Origin: a virus
Strand: one strand, 5' to 3'
IMG/VR virus record: IMGVR_UViG_3300046501_000480
Location: 1 to 56,209 of that record
DNA: 56,209 nucleotides
A program made the position numbers and the translations under genes. Below the pieces are notes generated by a model. The model ran no database searches, was not told where the DNA came from, and saw only the letters and a program-made list of their open reading frames with translations. Positions 1-8,041 of the stretch are shown here, in pieces (position 1 is the first letter of the stretch; each line of letters begins with the position of its first letter).

Positions 1-266
1 TTTTGGCTTTAAGCCTTTTAATAGGCGATTACGGTGTTTCTGGTTGCGACATTCACACTCAGCAGGATTTTGAAAAAATTTGTCTGTCGGGTGGACACAC
101 TCAAGCCAGTTGCGACTGTATTTACCAACGGCTTGAACAAGTGTATTCGCATAAGCTTATGCAACGTCTAGAACATGTCAGTTTGCAAAGTCCTGCTCTC
201 CCACAGGACTTTGCCCCTACTTTCTTTAGCGTGATGCGGCGGTGCGATAAAGAAGACATGGGCTAA
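1..266 (+). CDS. C-terminal part of an unrecognised protein (5' end outside window)
   Basis: The frame is open from the first base of the window and stops at 264-266, so the true start probably lies upstream. About 87 residues are visible. They contain four cysteines, including a Cys-Asp-Cys pair (ASCDCIYQRL), and a helical, Leu/Gln-rich stretch. I do not recognise the family. It lies about 200 bases upstream of the PAAR gene on the same strand. The gap 267-464 shows no gene I can support, so it may or may not belong to the same type VI secretion islet. Confidence 0.5.
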   Translation, partial: LALSLLIGDYGVSGCDIHTQQDFEKICLSGGHTQASCDCIYQRLEQVYSHKLMQRLEHVSLQSPALPQDFAPTFFSVMRRCDKEDMG

Positions 267-464
267 GCGTTTGGCTTAGCTCCCTTATCTCTGTGTCGCA
301 ATGGTGGATTACTTTAAATCAGCGCAAACAATTAAAGTTCTGTTGTGACACAGGGGCCTTGGGGGGAAATAAGTCAGCTCTACTGAACAATAAAAACTAT
401 ACAGTATTGTCTACCCCCTCTTTGATATGCTTTTGGCACTTCATAAAGATAAGAAGGAATAAGT

Positions 465-1010
465 TTGGCAACACCATATATAACAATAGGCTGCCCCACT
501 AGTGGCGGTGGTCAAGTAATTTCAGGGAACAGCATGTTCCTAGTCGACGGTATTCCCGTTGCCTGTGTCGGTGACAAAGCCACCTGCCCAACTCATAAAG
601 TTGTTGCAACCATTGTGTCAGGCGACCCGTATATGCAAATCTTTGGCAAATCCGCGGCACGAGTGAACGACTCTCTGTCCTGTGGCTGTAAATTACTTCC
701 ACAACAGAACTTAGTTGTTCAAGATAATGGTGGCGGTTCTGCACAAAGTTCACCAGCGAGTAAAGCTCAAACTCAAGATAGCTTTGTAGAAGACAAATCT
801 AAAGAATATGGTATTCAGTTCCAATTAAAGGATGAAAAGACCCAAAAAGTTTTTAGTGAGATTCCCTATTCAATTATTTACAAAAAGGATGGAAAAGTAG
901 AAACCGGTTGGACGGATAAAGAAGGTAAGACCCATGTCATTAATGCTGACTCACCAGATGAAGTAGAGTTTCAGACCATTGATGCTTCTAAACCGTTACC
1001 TCCACTTTAA
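465..1010 (+). CDS. PAAR-domain type VI secretion tip protein with C-terminal extension
   Basis: Residues 1-85 form a PAAR domain: the opening ATPYITIGCPTSGGG, then HKVVATIVSGDP and a Cys-rich end (LSCGC). PAAR proteins cap the VgrG spike of the type VI secretion system and carry effectors. Residues 110-181 resemble a small beta-rich extension (QFQLKDEKTQKVFSEIPYSI, GWTDKEGKTHV), as often found between PAAR or VgrG and a cargo. The start is TTG at 465, chosen because a purine-rich ribosome site (AAGAAGGAATA) precedes it and it gives a complete PAAR domain. The next gene starts 9 bases after the stop, so the two are probably cotranscribed and the neighbour is the likely cargo. Confidence 0.88.
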   Translation: MATPYITIGCPTSGGGQVISGNSMFLVDGIPVACVGDKATCPTHKVVATIVSGDPYMQIFGKSAARVNDSLSCGCKLLPQQNLVVQDNGGGSAQSSPASKAQTQDSFVEDKSKEYGIQFQLKDEKTQKVFSEIPYSIIYKKDGKVETGWTDKEGKTHVINADSPDEVEFQTIDASKPLPPL

Positions 1011-1019
1011 GGATTTAAA

Positions 1020-1628
1020 ATGGCACAAGATAGAGTTTTCTCACCAACATTAATTCCATCTTTAGATAATGAAGTTAAAGTCTGTCATGCAGATGAATTA
1101 TTAGATCCATTGTTATGCAATAGCATTGTTAAAATTCTTAATTATCATACTACAGTGCCTTACACTTTTATGATGGATCAAGGTCAATGGGATGGTGTCA
1201 AAAACAGAATACCTTTTGAACACGATTTAGCAATTCGTTTTGGGCTTGAGTATGATTTACGTCAGTTTAGTGAATCAGTTTTAGAAAGATATTCTTTTCA
1301 TACAATGATGTATCTTAAGTTCACGATGTATGCTCAAAAGCATTCCTTAAATGAAGGCTCAACTTTTATTAGAGAACTTGCTAAAGATTCTTTTACAGCA
1401 CGTATGGCAATTGCTAAGAAAAACTTTGGTGAAGTTATTGATCTTGCCCTTTCCAATGCAAACAAGCCTGTTTTAGCGGGGAATGCTATTGCCATCCATG
1501 AGAATAATGGACCATATCTAATTAACGAGAATATGTATAAGAAAGTATTTGGTCGTCCTTATGATAGTGCTACCGTATCGCAGTTTATACGACAATATCA
1601 ATATACACCGCCGCTCAGTAGTTTCTAG
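1020..1628 (+). CDS. Probable type VI secretion effector, family unknown
   Basis: A 202-residue soluble protein without signal peptide or membrane segment, translated from ATG behind AAGGATTTAAA, 9 bases after the PAAR gene. I cannot assign a catalytic family. Visible points are an HDLAIRFGLEYDLRQFSE block near residues 67-82 and a Pro/Ser-ending tail. The effector role is inferred from position: PAAR gene directly upstream, and a run of secreted lipoproteins (the usual form of immunity protein against a periplasmic toxin) directly downstream. If so, the toxin would act in the periplasm, for example on peptidoglycan. It could also be an adaptor/chaperone for a cargo encoded elsewhere. Confidence 0.5.
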   Translation: MAQDRVFSPTLIPSLDNEVKVCHADELLDPLLCNSIVKILNYHTTVPYTFMMDQGQWDGVKNRIPFEHDLAIRFGLEYDLRQFSESVLERYSFHTMMYLKFTMYAQKHSLNEGSTFIRELAKDSFTARMAIAKKNFGEVIDLALSNANKPVLAGNAIAIHENNGPYLINENMYKKVFGRPYDSATVSQFIRQYQYTPPLSSF

Positions 1629-1642
1629 TCACGAGTAATAAT

Positions 1643-2131
1643 ATGAAGAAAACGATATTAATATTTTTAGCACCGCTTCTTTTGGTTGGCTTCAATGGAT
1701 GTAAAGCATCTGAAAAAGAGGATGTAGATACATTTATTCAAAAGGACTTTAAGAATTACGTTACTGATAATAGAAAGTTGATTTTGGAAGCCAATAAAGA
1801 CTTAAAACAAGAGCCAGCTCTAAAAGAGATTATTTTCAAAAATACTTTTGTAAAGGTAAGAACTGCACAAAGTCTACTGAATGATGAGTATGGTAATTGG
1901 TTAACTGGCTTAGATAAAAATAAGTTTGACTATACCGATCTCAACGATGTCTGTTGGCTGACCGTCTACATGCAAAACTATATAAATAATATGGATGAGC
2001 AATATAAAGCCAATATCACCGAAGACACCAAGAAAAGTGTTAAGCAACTATACGAAGCAAGAAATGAAATTATCAAGTTAAGAGATAGCAAAGGCAAATC
2101 TCTAGCAATTTTTCAGCAAGTTTGTAAATAG
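1643..2131 (+). CDS. Lipoprotein, candidate immunity protein 1
   Basis: The protein opens with a lipoprotein signal peptide (MKKTILIFLAPLLLVGFNGC; Cys20 would be lipidated). The mature part is about 140 residues, charged and helical. It has a conserved pattern shared with the next three genes: a Leu-Asn...Cys-Trp motif (DLNDVCWLTVYMQ) and a cysteine near the C-terminus (QQVCK), which could form a disulfide in the periplasm. It starts 14 bases after the putative effector gene, so is likely cotranscribed. The immunity role is inference from context; the lipoprotein nature and kinship to the neighbours are visible. Confidence 0.65.
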   Translation: MKKTILIFLAPLLLVGFNGCKASEKEDVDTFIQKDFKNYVTDNRKLILEANKDLKQEPALKEIIFKNTFVKVRTAQSLLNDEYGNWLTGLDKNKFDYTDLNDVCWLTVYMQNYINNMDEQYKANITEDTKKSVKQLYEARNEIIKLRDSKGKSLAIFQQVCK

Positions 2132-2264
2132 TTGAAAATGTTCATTAAATATTACCATACAAAGCTCCAGTTTAAAGGAGCTTTTAATAGCTAATTTTAT
2201 AAATTAGTTATAGCTGAATCTAGTTATATATTCCTCTGCCTGAATAAGAAATGGTTAATTAATT

Positions 2265-2792
2265 GTGAAATCTAAACTTTGTATTATTTTATTGTCTCTT
2301 CTAACGGTAGCGTGTAGCCAAGTCCGCCCTCAGAAACATGGAATTACTGAAGCTGATATAACCCAAGCATATGAAGCATCTCTCTATGCTCAGTTTAATC
2401 AGCTTTATTACACAAAGTTCTTGTATAAAGCAGCATACAATGAAGCTAACAAGATAACTGAAACTAATGATCAGTTGCTAAGTTATGCCACTTTTTTAAT
2501 GTATGCAGTCAATACAACTTACGATTCTTTAAACATAAAGCTTAATGATGATCTAGATTTAATGGCTTCGGGTAAAAAAAGTAAGATGTCAATTGATGCA
2601 TTAGATTCATTATGTGTAAGTAATAAATACATTGAAAAATATATAAAACTTAAAGAAAAAAGCGGAAGTGAGATATCAGCTAAAGCTAAAGAACTTTCAA
2701 AAGAGGCTTTGGTACTTCAACCCAAAATTGAAAAAATCATTATGAAAACTGATTCACCGTTAAATGATATTGAATGTAAAAAATTAATCTAA
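2265..2792 (+). CDS. Lipoprotein, candidate immunity protein 2 (GTG start)
   Basis: Begins at GTG 2265 with a lipoprotein signal ending in LLTVAC. The body is helical and Lys-rich. It is the most diverged of the four lipoproteins but keeps the central pattern (IDALDSLCVSNKYIEKY) and the C-terminal cysteine (IECKKLI). About 130 bases separate it from the preceding gene, and a stem-loop follows the stop, so it may be transcribed separately. Function is unknown. Paralogy with the flanking genes suggests an orphan immunity gene kept to resist related effectors from competitors. Confidence 0.55.
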   Translation: MKSKLCIILLSLLTVACSQVRPQKHGITEADITQAYEASLYAQFNQLYYTKFLYKAAYNEANKITETNDQLLSYATFLMYAVNTTYDSLNIKLNDDLDLMASGKKSKMSIDALDSLCVSNKYIEKYIKLKEKSGSEISAKAKELSKEALVLQPKIEKIIMKTDSPLNDIECKKLI

Positions 2793-2796
2793 GCTA

Positions 2797-2826
2797 GAAA
2801 AGGCCCTGAATGTTCAAGGCTTTTTC
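2797..2826 (+). terminator. Stem-loop terminator after lipoprotein 2
   Basis: An AAAAGGCC...TGAA arm, short loop, then TTCAAGGCTTTTT gives an imperfect hairpin with a T-tract just downstream of the stop at 2792. A closely similar hairpin follows the next gene at 3412, which suggests gene and terminator were duplicated together. Confidence 0.6.
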
Positions 2827-2905
2827 TAAAGTGATTTAACATAGGTTATTCAAAAATGACTCAAATAATATAAATAATTCAGAGAATACCCCGGAGATCC
2901 TATTA

Positions 2906-3397
2906 ATGTTCGTGAAAAAGGGCTCTATTAGTCCCTTAAAAATAACTCTAATCTCTATATTTTATCTAGCTATTAGCGGATGTGCTAATACGCAAGTTAA
3001 TAACCATAGAGAAGCTGTTATTAATTCAACACGTGGAGCCGTAGATATGCTGATTATGGACCAACCAGTCTATAGGAATGCAATTGCTAACGAGAAGAAC
3101 AAGGTTACAAATGCTTTACTTTATACAACCTTAAAGAAAATGGGAGTTTTAAGAGAGCTTGAAAAGGAAGTGGGAAATAACTTTGTAATTGAAGAAGATC
3201 TATCTTTAGCAAAACTAAATCAATTATGCTGGACAACTAAATTTCTTCAATATTATAAAAATGACTTATCCCCTCAATCTCAAACTGACTATCAAAAAGT
3301 TTACGCTTGGGTGGATGCTAAACAATCTGTTTGGCTAAAAAAACTGAATGAGTCTTATAGTAAAGATGAACTTGGTGAAAATGATTGTCGTAAATAA
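2906..3397 (+). CDS. Lipoprotein, candidate immunity protein 3
   Basis: ATG behind CGGAGATCC. The N-terminus is a signal peptide with a lipobox ending ISGC, followed by ANTQVNN. The protein is a clear paralog of the next gene: both have GCANT, VNN, REA, a following RGAV, a central Cys-Trp (KLNQLCWTTKFLQ), and end KDELG..DCRK. Mature part is about 137 residues, helical. The shared cysteines at mid-protein and the C-terminus suggest one disulfide. No enzymatic motif is visible. The best explanation is a periplasmic immunity lipoprotein of the type VI islet. Confidence 0.65.
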   Translation: MFVKKGSISPLKITLISIFYLAISGCANTQVNNHREAVINSTRGAVDMLIMDQPVYRNAIANEKNKVTNALLYTTLKKMGVLRELEKEVGNNFVIEEDLSLAKLNQLCWTTKFLQYYKNDLSPQSQTDYQKVYAWVDAKQSVWLKKLNESYSKDELGENDCRK

Positions 3398-3411
3398 TTA
3401 TTCTATAAAAT

Positions 3412-3432
3412 GGCCCTGAATTTTTCAGGGCC
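3412..3432 (+). terminator. Stem-loop terminator after lipoprotein 3
   Basis: Perfect 9-bp arms GGCCCTGAA / TTCAGGGCC around a 3-base loop, 15 bases after the stop of the upstream gene. The T-tract is weak (CTCTCG), so termination may be partial. Confidence 0.6.
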
Positions 3433-3473
3433 TCTCGTTATATAAAACAGAGAACACAATAGAGATCCAAATA

Positions 3474-3956
3474 ATGTCGGCAAACAAAACTTATATTAAA
3501 TTTATCTGTGCCTCTCTGTTTATGCTTTTCATGAATGGTTGTGCCAATACAAAAGTAAATAACGATAGAGAAGCTTTAGTTAATGCAGGACGTGGTGCAG
3601 TCAATGTAATAACTACAAACTACCGAGTGTATAGATATGCTCTTCAAGAAAAAAATAGTGATGTAACTAAATCTTTAGTTTATGCAACATTAACAAACGC
3701 CGATGTATTAAAAGCTTTTGAGGAAGGAGCTGGAAATAGTTATGTTATTGAAGAAAGTTTGAATACTCGTAAGTTGAATGAAATCTGCTGGATGGCGAAA
3801 TTCGCACGTGAAACTAAAGATGTAATCTCACCTGAAGAACAAGATATCTATAAAGATATTTATATTTGGTTAAATAATAAAGAACAAGCTTGGGTGAAAA
3901 AAATAAATTCTATTTATACTAAAGATGAACTAGGACCTGACGATTGCCGTAAATGA
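3474..3956 (+). CDS. Lipoprotein, candidate immunity protein 4
   Basis: Paralog of the preceding gene over its full length, with a similar ribosome site (GAGATCC then ATG). The signal peptide ends MNGC, then ANTKVNNDREA. It keeps the central Cys-Trp (KLNEICWMAKFAR) and the ending KDELGPDDCRK. The gene and its upstream spacer look like a tandem duplication that has since diverged. A 16-base direct repeat spans its stop codon (3939-3970). Function is inferred as for the other three lipoproteins. Confidence 0.65.
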   Translation: MSANKTYIKFICASLFMLFMNGCANTKVNNDREALVNAGRGAVNVITTNYRVYRYALQEKNSDVTKSLVYATLTNADVLKAFEEGAGNSYVIEESLNTRKLNEICWMAKFARETKDVISPEEQDIYKDIYIWLNNKEQAWVKKINSIYTKDELGPDDCRK

Positions 3957-3970
3957 CGATGGCCGTAAAT
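3939..3970 (+). repeat. 16-base tandem duplication at the end of the lipoprotein array
   Basis: GACGATTGCCGTAAAT at 3939-3954 is followed at once by GACGATGGCCGTAAAT at 3955-3970, one base different. The first copy encodes the last residues of lipoprotein 4 and begins its stop codon; the second is non-coding. It marks a small slippage or recombination event at the right edge of the lipoprotein array. Confidence 0.8.
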
Positions 3971-3976
3971 AATGAA

Positions 3977-4033
3977 TCAATAAAAAAGCTACTTATCATA
4001 AGTGGTTTTTTTATTGAGAATTTTGATGGAATT
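3977..4033. other. Relic of a prophage-end/ssrA junction (att-like)
   Basis: The stretch closely resembles the right prophage junction at 56023-56079. Both have TCAATAAAAAAGC, one difference, ACTTATCATAAGTGG, a T-rich run, then GAGAATTTTG, one difference, TGGA. Similarity stops where the ssrA coding part would continue. The hairpin part (ACTTATCATAAGT core) may also act as a terminator for the lipoprotein genes or for cas2-3. The rest of 4034-4149 holds nothing I can name. Confidence 0.55.
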
Positions 4034-4149
4034 GCAGTCTCCTCTAAAGATAAAGTAAGAGTAGATGTAACGGCGTTATACTCTAAGTCGATATAAAAGC
4101 TTAAGGTTCTGTCGCGGCACGGTGGCCTGTTTTTTAACTTAAAAATTAT

Positions 4150-7100
4150 CTATTTTTGCATAACACCAAAACCATAATCATAGGACCAAGTAGGTATTTC
4201 ATCTCTATTGTAAGGTGTTAAAGATATACGGCAGCCTTGCTCATTGGCAATTTGGTACTCATAACAATAATCTTTCATTTGTTGTGGATCGAGAGCTAAC
4301 CATGCTTGTGGTTTAGCAGGAATTTCTTCGAACTTCACTTGATCCCATACCAAACCATATTTTGGATATTTTAAAGTTTTAGTCGCTTTTTCATCAAAAC
4401 CATAAACTTGTTTTTTAACAATCAAGTTCTCAGCCCACTCAAACATATAGGTTTCTTGATAATTACGTTCACGTAAAGGCGTTATATTATAAATATTTTC
4501 TGTCATGATACTTGCATCGACATCCGACCGAGAAAATAACTGCTCCCCTTGATCATTAAAATAATTTTCGCAAAAACTTCCTATTTGTTGATCATCATGT
4601 TTTGCAAATAAACAATTTACCTGATCAAAACGCAATCGAGCATTAATGACTAATTGAGATTGATGATCCCATGGCAAAAGCTCGCTTAAATCTTGGGATG
4701 AATAAGTTGATGTTACAGATGAACCATATCCTTCATAACCAGGGTATACAAATACAGGTCTGCGCTGTTTACTTTGTTGCTTAAGTTTTTCAATATCGCG
4801 TCGTTCACAATAACGATAATTCCACTGTGGAATCATAATATTGGGTTGCTGTACTTTTTCTAATCGATGACGATTAACACGACCCGCTGTTTGTACAATT
4901 GACTGCACACTTGATGCATCAATAATAGCCCAATCAAAATCATGATCTCGCCCGACTTCTTCCACAGGCGTTGCAATCACAATAAATGGAATATTTAAAG
5001 AATTAGATTTTTGAATGAGTTCAATAATTTCATCATCTTGTTCGATCTGCTCATTACCAGTTTTTCTTTTTTTACCGTCTTTATGACGTGTTAAAAGCTG
5101 ATCTAAACGTTGCTCTTTATAAAATCTTGAAATAAGCCAGTCATTCGCATGATAACAAGCTACTTTTGCCTCAGGTAAATGATCTGATAAAAATTGGGCA
5201 AGTCGAATCGCATGTTTAATATTGGCAACCCGTATAAGCCCCAAAGAAATTTTCTTTTCAGTCTTTTTAAAATTCCATGCATGCTCTTGATGAAGTTGCT
5301 TAACTGCTTCTAATACTGACTGTTTCCATGATAAAACCGTAGTTTCAGGTAATGAAAGCAGTTGAGCCAGTCGATGAGTAGGCTTAGAGAGCAAGTGAAC
5401 TTGTAAATTATCTAAATGCTTTTGGTAGTTTGTATTAAATTCTGATTTTTGATTTGATCGTTCTAACCAAATCTGTGGTTTAAGCTCATTATCAATAATC
5501 GCAATGATTGATTTTTTCTCGGTTCCATAGAGAGCCGCCCGCATCTGTATACCAGACTCAAAAGCCCGATGAATTGTTTTGGCAACAGTAAGTGATAAAG
5601 TTGCAGACGAACAAATAACGTTACGACCATAAAGTGCAGCTAACTGGACTAAACGCAGCACTGCCATTAGTGCTTTAGGTTCATAACCATCAACTTCATC
5701 TAAAATTAAGTCGCTACTCATAATTCTGAGTAATGCCTTAACATGATGCCCTTGTCGATGCGGTTCACCTGCTGCGATCAGATAATCAATCGTTGAAACT
5801 AATAATGGCGAAGCAAGAATGGTAGTTTCTTTTTGATCTAAAACTTTACGTCCATTTTTTTCAACCGTAAATAATGGATGTAACCATTCAGGTAAATCAC
5901 AGTCCTCACCCCAAGCATCAAAAATAGGCTCTGGATGATTTTCATCTTCATCAACGAACTCAATTTTCTCTTTACTTTGATCGAATAAGGTCTGGGTAAC
6001 AGTGTCCCCAATAATAACGGCGATTTCATCTTCTGATAGATTCATCGACGTTTTAAGTGCATGCCCAGTCTGCAAAGTTAGGGAACGTAAATTAAGCGCA
6101 ATCGCTATTCTTGGGTCATCTGGTCGTAAAGTACACGCAGCTCGCAAATTCATGCGTGTTTTACCACTTCCCGTTCCTGCAATATTGAATACCAATGCGG
6201 ATGTTTCAGGATGCTTCTGTATATTTTTTTGCAATGCATTTGCTGCAATATTTTGCCATTGGAAACGCGGGTGAGTTGTTGGCTGGCAAATGTATTCAAC
6301 TGTTTGTTCAGATAGGCCAGATAAACTCAAATCAGTCATCATTTGAACTGCGATGCGTGAAGCCCGATCTCCGACTTGGTGTAAATGCCATTCTAGTGGC
6401 TGATCTTGTAATTTGGCTTTCTTGTCTTGGTCTATAGTTTTAAGCTTTGTATTTGCAAATAACGATACGTTTTCAGGTTTTTGCAAAGAATATTGTTGTG
6501 CCGAGACAATATGATCGGCATGAATCAGTGCTGCACGTGAATGTAGTGCTAAGGCTTTCCAATATAAAAGCTGGTCTGCTTTTTGTTTTGGTATTAATGC
6601 AGTTAAACGCTGCATACGTTTTTGATGACTTTTAAAAATAGAGTCTGGCAACTCACCTGCACAGCTCATTTGCTCACAGCTTGGAACTAATGTACGGACA
6701 TGATTTTCATAGTGAGGTAAGGCTAATGGATCATTTTTTAAAGCTTCTTCAACTCCTAATAAGCCATGATGCGTAACAACCAAATAATCGACTGCTTCTA
6801 ATTCATTTTGGATTCCCTGTTCTATTTCTTGTCGATCACCTAAACTAAATTTATCTAAACCTTTACCTAAATTCTTCCATGCAAGCTGCCAGTCCCATCC
6901 ATTTTTTCTGAGTTGTTGTAATAGTTTTAAAGACAGCCATTCATGTCGAATATCATCTCTAATTTTTTGCCCTGCCATTTCTGGACTTAATTTGTTCTGA
7001 AAATGTTGTGAAGCTTTACCAATATCATGCATGTCCCCTGCTGCACCTGCCAACAAGCTACTTACTTTGACCCATTCATCTAGCATCAATAACTTTTGCT

Positions 7101-7386
7101 GTTTCTTGGTCGATGCAACTGGATATGCACCGTCATGGGCAAATTTATGTTTTGCTCCCACAACCCATACCAGTTTCATTCTTCGTACACCAAAATTAAT
7201 GTAAGCTGCTACCGCAGTTTGTCGAGTGGCTACTTTTTTTAATGCACTACGAATTTCTTTTAGGCCTTCCATTGTCATTGGTGCTTGCCAAGACGAATGT
7301 CCTGTACGAATAGCATAGCTATCCAAAATCGCTCGAGTTTTCTTTAAAGCTCTTTTTTCACAAGCAGAGATGAAAATGACATGCAT
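4150..7386 (-). CDS. cas3: Cas2-Cas3 fusion, type I-F nuclease-helicase
   Basis: 1078 residues. An N-terminal Cas2-like domain (residues 1-90, opening MHVIFISACEKRALKKTRAI) is fused to Cas3, the hallmark of type I-F. The HD nuclease motif is H120-D121 in GDMHDIGK. The helicase has a Walker A (AGTGSGKT, about residue 402), a DEVD box (LILDEVDGYEP, about 562) and motif VI (QTAGRVNRHR, about 833). It degrades target DNA after recruitment by the Csy complex and joins Cas1 in spacer acquisition. The reading frame is complete. It stands alone on the minus strand, divergent from the csy genes, whereas in canonical I-F loci it sits between cas1 and csy1 in one operon. Confidence 0.97.
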   Translation of the reverse strand: MHVIFISACEKRALKKTRAILDSYAIRTGHSSWQAPMTMEGLKEIRSALKKVATRQTAVAAYINFGVRRMKLVWVVGAKHKFAHDGAYPVASTKKQQKLLMLDEWVKVSSLLAGAAGDMHDIGKASQHFQNKLSPEMAGQKIRDDIRHEWLSLKLLQQLRKNGWDWQLAWKNLGKGLDKFSLGDRQEIEQGIQNELEAVDYLVVTHHGLLGVEEALKNDPLALPHYENHVRTLVPSCEQMSCAGELPDSIFKSHQKRMQRLTALIPKQKADQLLYWKALALHSRAALIHADHIVSAQQYSLQKPENVSLFANTKLKTIDQDKKAKLQDQPLEWHLHQVGDRASRIAVQMMTDLSLSGLSEQTVEYICQPTTHPRFQWQNIAANALQKNIQKHPETSALVFNIAGTGSGKTRMNLRAACTLRPDDPRIAIALNLRSLTLQTGHALKTSMNLSEDEIAVIIGDTVTQTLFDQSKEKIEFVDEDENHPEPIFDAWGEDCDLPEWLHPLFTVEKNGRKVLDQKETTILASPLLVSTIDYLIAAGEPHRQGHHVKALLRIMSSDLILDEVDGYEPKALMAVLRLVQLAALYGRNVICSSATLSLTVAKTIHRAFESGIQMRAALYGTEKKSIIAIIDNELKPQIWLERSNQKSEFNTNYQKHLDNLQVHLLSKPTHRLAQLLSLPETTVLSWKQSVLEAVKQLHQEHAWNFKKTEKKISLGLIRVANIKHAIRLAQFLSDHLPEAKVACYHANDWLISRFYKEQRLDQLLTRHKDGKKRKTGNEQIEQDDEIIELIQKSNSLNIPFIVIATPVEEVGRDHDFDWAIIDASSVQSIVQTAGRVNRHRLEKVQQPNIMIPQWNYRYCERRDIEKLKQQSKQRRPVFVYPGYEGYGSSVTSTYSSQDLSELLPWDHQSQLVINARLRFDQVNCLFAKHDDQQIGSFCENYFNDQGEQLFSRSDVDASIMTENIYNITPLRERNYQETYMFEWAENLIVKKQVYGFDEKATKTLKYPKYGLVWDQVKFEEIPAKPQAWLALDPQQMKDYCYEYQIANEQGCRISLTPYNRDEIPTWSYDYGFGVMQK

Positions 7387-7473
7387 AGTTTATTGTTAAA
7401 GTTTGAATGTCATAAAAATATAATCTTTTGTTTTAAAAAGAGAAAGTTTTTATCAGCTTAATACGGTCTTTTA

Positions 7474-7490
7474 ACGACAAAATACGTCGT
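7474..7490. promoter_or_regulatory. 17-bp palindrome upstream of cas2-3
   Basis: ACGAC-AAAATAC-GTCGT, 5-bp perfect arms with 7-base spacing, 84 bases before the cas2-3 start. An equivalent element (ACGAC-N7-GTCGC) lies at 8025-8041 before csy1. The shared arm sequence and spacing suggest one regulator acting on both divergent cas units. No regulator gene is visible nearby. Confidence 0.5.
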
Positions 7491-7510
7491 CTTAAATTTT
7501 GAAAGGAAAT

Positions 7511-7838
7511 TTTTTAAATCATCTAGGCGATGAGAAACGAGCTATCAGAAATGGTTTGGGTGCATGAGATCTTCTAAATCATCTGGGCGATGAGCAATCC
7601 AACTTTCGACTAGAAAGCCGATGTTTACCCTTTCTAAACCATCTATGCGATGAACAACGAAGCCGTCTATTCATGGCTGGTAACCGTGTATTTCTAAATC
7701 ATCTATACGATGAACAACCTAACTATAAATGTGTCATCTATCACAATGATTTTCTAAATCATCTATGCGATGAATAACCAATGAAACCAGAACAGTTTAT
7801 TCGTGAGTTTTTTCTAAATCATCTATGCGATGAATAAC
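7511..7838 (-). CRISPR. Minor type I-F CRISPR array, 6 repeats and 5 spacers
   Basis: Six 28-base repeats begin at 7511, 7571, 7631, 7691, 7751 and 7811. They are separated by five spacers of exactly 32 bases. Read on the minus strand, the repeats have the same plan as the main array (TCATC...GATGA hairpin, ending TTTAGAAA). The repeats farthest from the leader (7511 and 7571) have lost end bases. The loop dinucleotide varies (AT, CC, TA and similar). The array is oriented toward cas2-3 and lies between the two divergent cas units. I found no match of its spacers in this window. Confidence 0.96.
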
Positions 7839-7889
7839 TAGAGCTAAGTAAAAAAAACTCTTAAAAACAATAATATAAAGTTTTAATGA
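7839..7889 (-). promoter_or_regulatory. Leader of the minor CRISPR array
   Basis: Read on the minus strand, the bases next to the first repeat align with the main array leader (12889-12940): CATTAAAA, a TATAATTG-like block, TTTTAAGAGTTTT, and CTCTA immediately before the repeat. This fixes the array's orientation and shows that both arrays derive from one leader-repeat unit, so the minor array could still be transcribed and perhaps adapted. Confidence 0.8.
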
Positions 7890-7902
7890 ATCAAAAACCT
7901 TC

Positions 7903-7953
7903 AAAATAGAAGAATTAATATAATTTATTGAATTATATTAATTCTTCTATTTT
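7903..7953. terminator. Perfect 23-bp inverted repeat with T-run between the cas units
   Basis: The arms at 7903-7925 and 7931-7953 are exact complements (AAAATAGAAGAATTAATATA... and its reverse) around the loop TATTG, and further T residues follow on the plus strand. It is almost pure A/T. It can act as an intrinsic terminator separating the minor-array leader from the csy promoter, or as a structured element. It is the strongest hairpin in the window. Confidence 0.75.
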
Positions 7954-7998
7954 TTTTTAAAATTTAATCTAATCGTCTTAGGCTAAATTTATAGAGCA

Positions 7999-8041
7999 TA
8001 TAATATTTCCCTTCAATTGTCTCTACGACTTAATTTGTCGC
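7999..8041 (+). promoter_or_regulatory. Probable csy operon promoter with operator-like palindrome
   Basis: TATAAT at 7999-8004 is a good -10 element; no convincing -35 is seen upstream. The palindrome ACGAC-TTAATTT-GTCGC (8025-8041) would lie about 15-30 bases into the transcript or block elongation as DNA. It matches the palindrome before cas2-3 in arm sequence and spacing. The remaining 5' region to 8116 holds a ribosome site (GGGGAAGATA) and nothing else I recognise. Confidence 0.5.

Noticed and set aside
293-502. 69-aa ORF upstream of the PAAR gene
   Set aside because: Overlaps the PAAR start in another frame, no ribosome site, no protein-like pattern.
4150-7386. Possible break in cas2-3 that would explain tolerance of self-targeting
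   Set aside because: The frame is complete and the HD, Walker A, DEVD and motif VI are all present.
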